From NCBI RefSeq assembly GCF_001641695.1, contig NZ_LSEF01000073.1, positions 1 through 64,000 on the forward strand: a stretch of DNA of 64,000 nt, read 5' to 3'. The translations under genes were made by a program, and so were the position numbers. The notes beneath the pieces were generated by a model. It had not been told where the DNA came from. It did no database searches and was given only the letters and a program-made list of their open reading frames with translations. This document shows, in pieces, positions 43,046 through 50,711 of this stretch; within the stretch, counting starts at the first letter, position 1, and each line of letters begins with the position of its first letter. The stretch comes from Bradyrhizobium neotropicale. GTDB taxonomy: Bacteria; Pseudomonadota; Alphaproteobacteria; Rhizobiales; Xanthobacteraceae.

Positions 43046-44200
43046 ATGGGGCTTGCACGTCGGGATTTTGTAAAGCTCGCAGCGGGAGCGTGCGCGCTGC
43101 CGCTCGTTGGCCCTGCCTTCGCGCAACTGGCGCCCAATCCCCCGAACATCCGTCCGCCATCGCCGGCCGAGCGCGGCGCGATGGCGCGGCTGGCGCGCGC
43201 CTTCATGGACAAGTACGACGTGCCGGCGCTGTCCTTCGCCATCGGCTATGCCGGCGCGATCGTCCACCAGGACGCACTCGGTCTTGCCGATCGCGAGCGC
43301 AACGAGGCGGTGACGCCGCGGCATCTGTTCCGGATCGCCAGCGTCAGCAAGATGATCACTTCGGTCACGATCTTCCGCCTGATCGAGGAGAACCGCGTCA
43401 AGCTGTCGGACCGGGTGTTCGGCCCTGGTGCGATCCTCGGCACCGACTACGGGCAGCCGCCCTACTCCGCCGGCATCGACCAGATCACGCTCGAGCACCT
43501 GTTGACGCACACCGCCGGCGGCTGGAGCAACGACAACCGCGATCCCATGTTCACGCATCCGCGGATGGATCACGCACAGCTCATCGCATGGACGCTCGCC
43601 AACCGGCCGCTCGATCGCCCGCCCGGCCAGCGCTACGCCTATTCCAACTTCGGCTATTGCGTGGTGGGTCGGATCATCGAGAAGCTCACCGGCCAGCCCT
43701 ATGCGGATTACGTCCGCACTGAGGTGCTCGGCCGCTGCGGCGTCTCCGACATGTCGATCGCCGGCAACACCCGCGATCAGCGCCAGGCCGGCGAAGTCGC
43801 CTACTACAGCCAGGGCGAAAACCCCTACGACATGAACGTGAGGCGGATGGACTCTCACGGCGGCTGGATCGCGACGCCCGCCGATATCGTGCAGTTCCTG
43901 ATGCATGTCGACGGCTACGCGAGGCCGGCAAACATCCTGCGGCCGCGGACCATCCAGACCATGACAACAGCCCCCGCGGTCAGCCCGGATTACGCCAAGG
44001 GCTTTTGCGTCAACAAATCCGACAATTGGTGGCACAATGGCAGCCTGCCCGGCACCAGCACGATTGCCGTGCGCACCCATGGCGGCTTCTGCTGGGCCGC
44101 CTTCACCAACACACGGCGCGGGAATTCCAACATGGACGGCGATCTCGACGAGCTCAACTGGAACATGGCGCGCCAGGTCGGCGAGTGGCGGGTGGCCTGA
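43046..44200 (+). CDS. Beta-lactamase-family serine hydrolase, Tat-exported
   Basis: A 384-residue class C/esterase-type hydrolase. The Tat signal ARRDFVKLAAGACALPLVGPAFA is followed by S99-x-x-K102 (SVSK), Y199-S-N201 and HNGS near the end, the three motifs of this fold. Such proteins may be esterases, peptidases or D-aminopeptidases as well as lactamases. It starts 28 bp after the SDR gene, with aaggggg before the ATG, and may be co-transcribed. Its link to sugar-acid metabolism is unclear; it could act on lactones or esters. Confidence 0.85.
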   Translation: MGLARRDFVKLAAGACALPLVGPAFAQLAPNPPNIRPPSPAERGAMARLARAFMDKYDVPALSFAIGYAGAIVHQDALGLADRERNEAVTPRHLFRIASVSKMITSVTIFRLIEENRVKLSDRVFGPGAILGTDYGQPPYSAGIDQITLEHLLTHTAGGWSNDNRDPMFTHPRMDHAQLIAWTLANRPLDRPPGQRYAYSNFGYCVVGRIIEKLTGQPYADYVRTEVLGRCGVSDMSIAGNTRDQRQAGEVAYYSQGENPYDMNVRRMDSHGGWIATPADIVQFLMHVDGYARPANILRPRTIQTMTTAPAVSPDYAKGFCVNKSDNWWHNGSLPGTSTIAVRTHGGFCWAAFTNTRRGNSNMDGDLDELNWNMARQVGEWRVA

Positions 44201-44203
44201 GCC

Positions 44204-44596
44204 ATGATCCGGGAAGGTGGATGCCTGTGCGGCGCAGTGCGGTTCAAGGCAGAAGGCGAGCCGCTCAATGTCCGCATCTGCCACTGCCGCAACTGCCAGA
44301 AGGCGATGGGTTCGCCCTTCTTCGCCCGCGCGCAGTTCGATCAGAAGGCGCTGACGGTCGAGGGCGACACCGCCCGCTATGCCTCATCGGAGCACATCGA
44401 TCGCGTGTTCTGTACACGTTGCGGCACGCGCCTGTTCGCCTGGCGACGCAACGGTACGCTCGCGGGCGTGGCGCTGGCGACATTCGACGACCGTAACGCC
44501 TTCGCACCGACCGAGCACATCTGGGTCTCGGAAAAGATCGCCTGGCTGAAGCTCGACGACGGCCTGCCGCAATATTCGACGACGATCCCGGCGTGA
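44204..44596 (+). CDS. GFA/CENP-V-family zinc protein
   Basis: A 130-residue protein of the glutathione-dependent formaldehyde-activating family. Seven likely zinc-binding cysteines are visible: C7, C9, C26, C28, C31, C70 and C73. Most members have no proven activity, and the original formaldehyde role applies to only some. The gene begins 3 bp after the hydrolase stop, so translation is probably coupled. It converges on the EamA gene with almost no gap. Confidence 0.85.
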   Translation: MIREGGCLCGAVRFKAEGEPLNVRICHCRNCQKAMGSPFFARAQFDQKALTVEGDTARYASSEHIDRVFCTRCGTRLFAWRRNGTLAGVALATFDDRNAFAPTEHIWVSEKIAWLKLDDGLPQYSTTIPA

Positions 44597-44598
44597 CG

Positions 44599-45522
44599 TC
44601 AGGATTGGCTTGACGCGGACGCGCTCGCGGCCTGAATGCGCGTCCCCGTTGTCGTGGCGATCCAGATTCCGGCAAAGACCGCGACGATGCCGGCTGCCAG
44701 ATTCCAGCGCAGCGGCTCCTGCAGCAGCCAGGCGCCGACCAGCGACGCCGTGATCGGATTGACCGTCACCGAGATCGCCACGCGAGTCGGCGTCGTTCGC
44801 TCCAGCGCGAAGGCCCAAAGATAGAACGTCAGCGCCGCGCCGAAGGCGCCGAGATAGAAGGCCGCCAGCCATTGCGGCGCACCGAAGCCCGCGACCGGGG
44901 CAAAGCTGCCGCGGAGATAGGAGAGCAGGATGAGGCAGGCCGCGCCCGCCGCCATGCTCATCGTCGTGAAGCCGATCGGACTGGAGCGGCGGATCAGCGG
45001 CTTCGACCAGATGCCATACAGTGCCATGCAGAGCGCGGCGGCGACCATCAAGAGATCACCACGCCAGGCGCCTGCAGGCGCCGAGGTCAGGTCGGTAAGC
45101 AGCGCGACCGCAACCCCCAATGTCGCCACCACAACGCCGACGGATTTGCGCAGTGTCAGCGCTTCGCTGCCGAGCGCGGCCCCGATCACCAGCGTCAGCA
45201 GCGGTAGCGTCGACAGGGCGAGCGCACCGCGCGCGGCGGTCGTGAAGATGAGCGATGCATTGAACAGAATTGGAAACAGGGCGAAGAACAGAAAGCCGAG
45301 CCCGGCTGCGGCGGCCCAGTCCGCTCGCTGCGGCCAGCGATCGCCGCGCAGGATCGTCAGCGGCAACAATGGCAAAAAGCCGATGCCGAAGCGGAACGAG
45401 CCGATCGCGAGCGGATCGATCGCACTGACGAGATAACGCGTGGCGCCGATCGAGGTGCCGCCCAGCGCACTCGACAGCACAGCGGCCAAGACGCCGGAGA
45501 TCTCGCCCATGTCCTTCCCCAT
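44599..45522 (-). CDS. EamA/DMT-family transporter
   Basis: A 307-residue inner-membrane protein with ten predicted spans formed by two EamA repeats (about 10-140 and 155-290). Family members export amino acids, metabolites or drugs. A C-terminal Ala/Ser-rich tail is cytoplasmic. The start could be ATG 45522 or 45510; neither has a well-spaced ribosome-binding site. It diverges from a LysR regulator by 78 bp, a classic regulator-exporter arrangement. Confidence 0.87.
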   Translation of the reverse strand: MGKDMGEISGVLAAVLSSALGGTSIGATRYLVSAIDPLAIGSFRFGIGFLPLLPLTILRGDRWPQRADWAAAAGLGFLFFALFPILFNASLIFTTAARGALALSTLPLLTLVIGAALGSEALTLRKSVGVVVATLGVAVALLTDLTSAPAGAWRGDLLMVAAALCMALYGIWSKPLIRRSSPIGFTTMSMAAGAACLILLSYLRGSFAPVAGFGAPQWLAAFYLGAFGAALTFYLWAFALERTTPTRVAISVTVNPITASLVGAWLLQEPLRWNLAAGIVAVFAGIWIATTTGTRIQAASASASSQS

Positions 45523-45600
45523 TCACGATTATGCAAACAGCATAGGAGGCGCGCCGAAACAGGGAATGGAATTTCCGTCATGCTGGGATAACTTTTCATC

Positions 45601-46467
45601 ATGACCGCGCCCGATCTCGATCCCGACCTTCTGAAGGCGTTCCTCGCCGTCGCCGAGCATCGCTCGTTCACGCTTGCCGCAGCGGCGCTCAACCGGACCC
45701 AATCGGCCGTGAGCGTCCAGATCAGGCGCCTTGAGCAGCGGCTCGGCACAAGGCTATTCCACCGCACGAGGGCCGGCGTCGCTCTAACGGCGGCCGGTGA
45801 AGAGCTGCGCGGATATGCGCGTCGCATTCTCGCGCTCAACACTGAGGCGGTCGGCGCGCTCCGCGCGCGCAAGATCGACGGCGTGGTCCGGCTCGGCGTG
45901 ATGGATGATTACGGCACAATCGTCATTCCGCCATTGCTGGCGAGCTTTGCCAAAAGCCACCCGCAGGTGCGAGTCGAGATCGAGACCGGACTGACCGCGA
46001 CGATGCCGGCCCGGCTCGGCGAGACTTACGACCTCGTCATCGCCATGCATCCGCAAGGCCGCGGCGACGGCGAGCTGCTGCGTTGTGAGCAGGCGGTCTG
46101 GGCGGCGGCCGCCTCATATCCGGCCGCGGCGCAAGATCCGCTGCCGGTCGCGCTCTACCCGCCGGGATGCCTGTTCAGGCAGTGGGCCGCGGAGGCGCTC
46201 GACGCCGCCCGCCGACCGTGGCGGCTCGCCTTTGTCAGCCGCACCCTTGCGGCGGTGGAAGCGATCGCGGCCCAGGGCCTCGCGGTGACCGTGGTGAAGG
46301 CCGGCACCCTGCCTGCCCGCCTTCGCCCTCTCAGCGTGCGCGACGGTCTGCCGCCGCTGCCTGCGGCCGACATTCGCCTTCATCGCGCGCCCAATCTGTC
46401 ACGCGCATGTGCCCTGCTGGCGGATCATTTGCAGTGGAGCATTTCAGAATCGGCCCCCATATGTTGA
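45601..46467 (+). CDS. LysR-family transcriptional regulator
   Basis: A 288-residue regulator. The helix-turn-helix at about 4-62 (LLKAFLAVAEHRSFTLAAAALNRTQSAVSVQIRRLEQRLG) and the effector domain from about 90 are typical. It is transcribed away from the EamA gene; the 78-bp gap should contain its binding site. Control of that exporter is the most likely role. The inducer is not evident. Confidence 0.9.
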   Translation: MTAPDLDPDLLKAFLAVAEHRSFTLAAAALNRTQSAVSVQIRRLEQRLGTRLFHRTRAGVALTAAGEELRGYARRILALNTEAVGALRARKIDGVVRLGVMDDYGTIVIPPLLASFAKSHPQVRVEIETGLTATMPARLGETYDLVIAMHPQGRGDGELLRCEQAVWAAAASYPAAAQDPLPVALYPPGCLFRQWAAEALDAARRPWRLAFVSRTLAAVEAIAAQGLAVTVVKAGTLPARLRPLSVRDGLPPLPAADIRLHRAPNLSRACALLADHLQWSISESAPIC

Positions 46468-46543
46468 CCTGAAGCGTCGCTGCACCGCCGGACTTGGCCG
46501 GGTCGGCTGCAAGGCCGCGAGCCACAACCAAGGCGGATGAGCC

Positions 46544-47224
46544 GTGAACATTTCCTTCTATGACCTGTCGGTCTGGGTACTCCCGCTGGTGCTTGCCATC
46601 ACCTTCCACGAAGCCGCGCATGGCTTCGTGGCGCACCGTCTCGGCGACGATACCGCCTGGAAGCTCGGCCGGGTCAGCTTCAACCCGCTCCGGCATATCG
46701 ATCCATTCGGCACTTTGATCCTGCCGGCGATGTTGTTGTTTGCGCATTCGCCGTTCCTGTTCGGCTATGCCAAGCCGGTGCCGGTGAATTTCCGCAAGCT
46801 CAACAATCCAAGGCTCGACATGGTCTGGGTCGCGCTGGCAGGTCCGGCGACGAACATTCTGCTCGCACTCGTCACGGCTCTCGCCTTCCACGCCCTGCCC
46901 TGGGTGCCCGCCAGTTCGGCGCAATGGGTCGTCGACAATCTCAAGAATTCACTCGTGATCAATGCGGTGCTGGCCGTGTTCAACATGATGCCGATCCCGC
47001 CGCTCGACGGCGGGCGGGTCGCGGTCGGGCTGTTGCCGCGGCCGCTCGCCTTGCCGCTGGCGCGGCTCGAGCCGTTTGGCATGCTGATCCTGATCGGACT
47101 GCTGATCCTGCTACCGCTGGCGGGTTCCCAGTTCGGTCTAAATCTTGATGTTATTTCAGCAATACTGCGGACGTTGACCGGTTATGTGATTCAGGCTGTT
47201 CTCTTGCTGACCGGCAACGCGTAG
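46544..47224 (+). CDS. Site-2 protease-family membrane metalloprotease
   Basis: A 226-residue intramembrane zinc protease of the short SREBP/M50 group. H22-E23-x-x-H26 and the second motif N147-x-x-P-x-x-P-x-x-D155-G-G are both within hydrophobic segments. There is no PDZ domain, unlike RseP. The start is a GTG. Substrates of this short class are mostly unknown. It is followed 44 bp later by a gene for a C-terminally anchored protein. Confidence 0.87.
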   Translation: MNISFYDLSVWVLPLVLAITFHEAAHGFVAHRLGDDTAWKLGRVSFNPLRHIDPFGTLILPAMLLFAHSPFLFGYAKPVPVNFRKLNNPRLDMVWVALAGPATNILLALVTALAFHALPWVPASSAQWVVDNLKNSLVINAVLAVFNMMPIPPLDGGRVAVGLLPRPLALPLARLEPFGMLILIGLLILLPLAGSQFGLNLDVISAILRTLTGYVIQAVLLLTGNA

Positions 47225-47268
47225 TTGATTGAGACATCTGAAGACGAGCCGAAGGGCCAGAGGCCAAC

Positions 47269-47706
47269 TTGGTCAAAGCTGCCGATATGCTGATCGCGCG
47301 ACGAGCCGATACCCGCGCCCGCGCCGATTTTGCCACGTGGAAGATGATGGCCAAGCTCAACGGGTTGTCGGCCCTGCCTCCGGACGCGCAAGGCTTCCTC
47401 GCGAGCTACAAGAACCTTCTGGAGCAGATGAGCGAGACGGAAGCGACCGAAACCACCATCGCGGCGGTCTACAAGGCCTATTATGCCGAGATGGGTGGCG
47501 CGGGAACCGCACCTGACGTCCGCCCGCGCACGGCCGAGCCGGTCACGGACAATGTCACCGCGTTCCGGCGGCCAGCGCCCAAGCCGAAGAAGGCTCCGTT
47601 CGGGGCAGCGGCATACAGCGGAACCCAGAAGCGGCCGCTTCCGGTCGCCCTGATCTTCGCCTGCCTGGTCGTGGTCTACGTCGCGATCCGCTACTACTGG
47701 CGCTGA
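47269..47706 (+). CDS. C-terminally anchored protein of unknown function
   Basis: A 145-residue protein. The first 70 residues are helical and polar, about 75-125 is a Pro/Ala/Lys-rich linker, and the last 18 residues (ALIFACLVVVYVAIRYYW) form a single membrane anchor. The start is TTG 47269 with agagg 5 nt upstream; ATG 47287 is an alternative. I do not recognise a family. Proximity to the site-2 protease raises the possibility that it is a substrate or partner. It converges on tonB. Confidence 0.6.
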   Translation: MVKAADMLIARRADTRARADFATWKMMAKLNGLSALPPDAQGFLASYKNLLEQMSETEATETTIAAVYKAYYAEMGGAGTAPDVRPRTAEPVTDNVTAFRRPAPKPKKAPFGAAAYSGTQKRPLPVALIFACLVVVYVAIRYYWR

Positions 47707-47718
47707 CGGCTACCCCAG

Positions 47719-48507
47719 CTATTTCGGCTTCTTGAAGTTCACGGGCAGGCTGAAGGCGAACTGATCATCCGTGAGCTCGGCCGGCGGAACCGGCACCGGA
47801 TCCGAACGGCGCACCATGGCTACGGCCTCATTGTCGAAAACGGTGTCGCCGGAGGACTGGGTCACATCGACCGAGACGACATTGCCGCGGCGGTTCAACA
47901 CCAGGCTGAGTACGACGGACGCCGTCTTGCTCTTCTCCTTGGGATAGCGCTTGTGAAGCTCGAAATAGGCGCTGATCCTCTTGCCCCACTCGGCCGTCAG
48001 CTTGCGAATGTCCTTGCCGATGCCCCGGTTCGGTGCAGCGGCCTTCTCATCCTCGCGCGCGTTCTCATCCAGCGCCTGCTTCGCCGACTCCTGGGCATTC
48101 GGCATTTCCTCGACGGCCTGGGTTTCAACCTTGGCCACCTTCGTGTTTTCCTCAACCGGCTTCTTGGAGTCGTTCTCGGTGACGACCCGGTCCGGGTCTT
48201 CGGCTTCCTGAGGCCGATCCTTCGGTAGATCGGTCTCCTTCACCTCGGCCTGCTGCTGCATTTGCTGCGGCTGGAACTGCGAGGCCTCACTGTCCGGGCC
48301 CGGCGGCAGATCCGTTTCCGGAAGCTTCGGCGAGGTCATCTCGACGGCGTATTCCGCACCATTGGCCCCGAGGCCATCGTCACCGTCGTCGGCCCGCAGG
48401 TTCGCCAGCGCCAGCGCGGCACCGCCAAGATGCAATGCGAGCGCGGCCACCGCGGCCAGAATCCACAGCCGCCGGGATGGTTTCACCTCGATCAAAGGAT
48501 CAGACAT
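47719..48507 (-). CDS. tonB: TonB energy-transducing protein
   Basis: A 262-residue periplasmic-spanning protein. One N-terminal span (about 13-33) anchors it. A long acidic linker rich in Pro, Glu and Gln follows. The C-terminal TonB fold includes YFELHKRYPKEKSKTASVVLSLVLNRRGNVVSVDV and RRSDPVPVPPAEL. It transmits the proton-driven energy of ExbBD to outer-membrane receptors. ATG 48507 is chosen; the open frame extends back into exbD. It is the last gene of the iron-uptake operon. Confidence 0.92.
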   Translation of the reverse strand: MSDPLIEVKPSRRLWILAAVAALALHLGGAALALANLRADDGDDGLGANGAEYAVEMTSPKLPETDLPPGPDSEASQFQPQQMQQQAEVKETDLPKDRPQEAEDPDRVVTENDSKKPVEENTKVAKVETQAVEEMPNAQESAKQALDENAREDEKAAAPNRGIGKDIRKLTAEWGKRISAYFELHKRYPKEKSKTASVVLSLVLNRRGNVVSVDVTQSSGDTVFDNEAVAMVRRSDPVPVPPAELTDDQFAFSLPVNFKKPK

Positions 48508-48517
48508 CGCGCTGCCA

Positions 48518-48985
48518 TCAGGGCTGGGGCGCCCCTTGGGACGGCCCAGCCGCCGCAGGAGCCGCTTCGAGCGCCACCAGCTTGACCCGAGAATAGCCGC
48601 CGGCACGCAGGATTTCCATCACGCCCATCAGCTCGCCATAAGGCACGGCACGATCGGCGCGCAGGAACACATATTTGTCCTTGCTCATGTCGGCCATCCC
48701 GTTGAGGGAGCCGATCAGCTCGGTTCGCTTGACCGGATTCTCTCCGATCGCCAGCGTCAGGTCGGATTTGATGCTGACATAGGTCGGCTTGTCCGGCTTC
48801 TTTTGCGGCGTCGAGCTTGAAGTCGGCAGGTCGATCGGCAGGTCGACCGTCGAAAGCGGTGCAGCGACCATGAAGATGATCAGCAGCACCAGAATGACGT
48901 CGATGAACGGCGTGACGTTGATGTCATGCGTCTCGGAGAAGTCCGCATCGTCGTCGAGGTCATTGTCTGCGATCGAGGCGCCCAT
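48518..48985 (-). CDS. exbD: ExbD biopolymer transport protein
   Basis: A 155-residue protein. The N-terminal span INVTPFIDVILVLLIIFMVAAPL contains the essential Asp of the proton channel. The periplasmic domain ends in GELMGVMEILRAGGYSRVKLVAL, as usual for ExbD. It lies between exbB (3-bp gap) and tonB (10-bp gap), which shows tight co-expression. The C-terminal Ala/Pro tail is short. Confidence 0.94.
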   Translation of the reverse strand: MGASIADNDLDDDADFSETHDINVTPFIDVILVLLIIFMVAAPLSTVDLPIDLPTSSSTPQKKPDKPTYVSIKSDLTLAIGENPVKRTELIGSLNGMADMSKDKYVFLRADRAVPYGELMGVMEILRAGGYSRVKLVALEAAPAAAGPSQGAPQP

Positions 48986-48988
48986 GGT

Positions 48989-50005
48989 TTACTCCGCCGC
49001 GCGCGAATGCATGGTGCCGTGCGTGCGATCGAGATCGCGCGAGAGAAGCCGGGCCGAAGCGCCGGAGGCGCGGCTGACCAGCTCGAGATAGCTCTTCGTC
49101 ACGCGCGAGAAGTGATTGTAGACGATGACCGCCGGGATGGCAGCGACGAGGCCGATCGCGGTCGCCAGCAGTGCTTCGGCGATGCCGGGCGCGACGACCG
49201 CGAGGTTCGTCGTCTGCGACTTCGAGATGCCGATGAAGCTGTTCATGATGCCCCACACCGTGCCGAACAGGCCGACGAAGGGCGACGTGGAGCCGATGGT
49301 CGCCAGCACGCCCATGCCGATGCGGATGCGCCGCTGCTCCGCGCGCACGATCTCGGCGAAGCTCGAGGCCGCGCGCTCCTTGATGCCGGCATCGCTGGAA
49401 AGACCGGCCGACATCCTCGCCTCGCGCAGCGCTGCCGCGAGGAAGGACGGCAGTATCCCCTGCTTGGTGCCGAGCGCCATCTGCGCTTCAGCGAGCGAAC
49501 GCGCCTCCGCAATCTTCTTCAGCGCCGAACGGAGCTTGCCGGAGGCAACCGACAGCTCGATCGACTTCGCGATGAAGACGGTCCAGGTCACGAGCGAGGC
49601 GAAGGCGAGCCCGATCATCACCGCCTTCACGATGATGTCCGCGGACATGAACATCACCCAGGGCGACAATTCCTTCATGACCGGCCCAGCCGATTTCTGC
49701 GCGCGGTCGGCGGACGCCACCTCGCCGGCTGCCGGACCAGCATCGGTCGAGGACGCGGCGGGCGCGGCGGCCGGCGTGGAGACAGCCGGCGTCGTGGCCG
49801 CGGGGGCCGCGGTCGATGGCGCGACCGGCGCCACCGCGCTTGGCTGCGGCGCCACGGGAGCCGGAGCGGCCACGGGCCGCTGAGCCGCCGCTGGCGCCGG
49901 CCCCGCCGGCTGGGTTTGTTGCTGGGCAGATACAGGGGATGCGAGCCACGTCGCCGCCATCAGCACGGCTGCGGCAAGGCTTGCTTGGAGAGATGTGGTC
50001 TTCAT
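48989..50005 (-). CDS. exbB: ExbB biopolymer transport protein with extended N-terminus
   Basis: A 338-residue proton-channel subunit. A signal peptide (about 1-27) precedes a Pro/Ala-rich periplasmic segment to about residue 105, then three spans and the MotA/TolQ/ExbB core ([47 protein letters not shown]). The long N-terminal extension is common in alphaproteobacterial ExbB. Its ATG overlaps the PiuC stop by 4 bp, so translation is coupled. Confidence 0.93.
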   Translation of the reverse strand: MKTTSLQASLAAAVLMAATWLASPVSAQQQTQPAGPAPAAAQRPVAAPAPVAPQPSAVAPVAPSTAAPAATTPAVSTPAAAPAASSTDAGPAAGEVASADRAQKSAGPVMKELSPWVMFMSADIIVKAVMIGLAFASLVTWTVFIAKSIELSVASGKLRSALKKIAEARSLAEAQMALGTKQGILPSFLAAALREARMSAGLSSDAGIKERAASSFAEIVRAEQRRIRIGMGVLATIGSTSPFVGLFGTVWGIMNSFIGISKSQTTNLAVVAPGIAEALLATAIGLVAAIPAVIVYNHFSRVTKSYLELVSRASGASARLLSRDLDRTHGTMHSRAAE

Positions 50006-50691
50006 ACTTCTGCCCAGTAGCGAATGAGATTGTGATAGATGCCCGTCAATTTGACCGTTTCGGGATCGTCGCGCCCGAGCCGTTCCACCAGCGCCTGGAT
50101 GGCGGTGTCGAGGTCAAAGATCATGCTGCGGGCGTGGTCATCCCGTATCATGCTCTGAAGCCAGAAGAAAGACGCAACCCGGGCCCCCCGGGTCACCGGC
50201 GTCACGAGGTGCAGGCTGGTCGAAGGATACAGCACACAGTCGCCCGCCGGTAACTTCACTTCATGCGAGCCGTAGGTGTCCTCGATCACAAGTTCGCCAC
50301 CGTCGTACTCTTCCGGCTCAGCCAGAAACAGTGTGACCGACAGATCGGTTCGGATGCGAAGGCCGGTCAGGCGGTCGCCGCGGATCGCGTTGTCGACGTG
50401 CAGGCCGAAATGATGGCCGCTGCTCGCCGCATAGCGGTTGAACAGCGGCGGGAAGATCTGCAGCGGGATCGCCGCGGCGAGGAAGCGCGGGTGCGACGTC
50501 AGCGCCGAAATGATGCGGTTGCCGAGCTTGCGCGCGACCTCGCTGTCCGGCGGCAACTGCTCGTTGCGCTTGACCATTGCTGACTGCGCGCCCGCGGTGG
50601 AACGGCCGTCTTCCCATTCGCTGGCGTCCATGATGCGGCGGAAGTCCGCTACATCATCCTTGCTCAGGACGCCTTCTATGCATGTCAGCAT
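50002..50691 (-). CDS. PiuC-type Fe(II)/2-oxoglutarate-dependent hydroxylase (PKHD type)
   Basis: A 229-residue cytoplasmic dioxygenase. The iron ligands H98-x-D100 and H161, and R171 for 2-oxoglutarate, are in place. The family (YbiX/PiuC) is regularly encoded next to catecholate siderophore receptors such as Fiu and PiuA, and is thought to modify or help release iron from siderophores. The exact reaction is unproven. It starts 21 bp after the receptor stop and overlaps exbB by 4 bp. Confidence 0.9.
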   Translation of the reverse strand: MLTCIEGVLSKDDVADFRRIMDASEWEDGRSTAGAQSAMVKRNEQLPPDSEVARKLGNRIISALTSHPRFLAAAIPLQIFPPLFNRYAASSGHHFGLHVDNAIRGDRLTGLRIRTDLSVTLFLAEPEEYDGGELVIEDTYGSHEVKLPAGDCVLYPSTSLHLVTPVTRGARVASFFWLQSMIRDDHARSMIFDLDTAIQALVERLGRDDPETVKLTGIYHNLIRYWAEV

Positions 50692-50711
50692 GGCACCTCG
50701 TCATGACTCCA

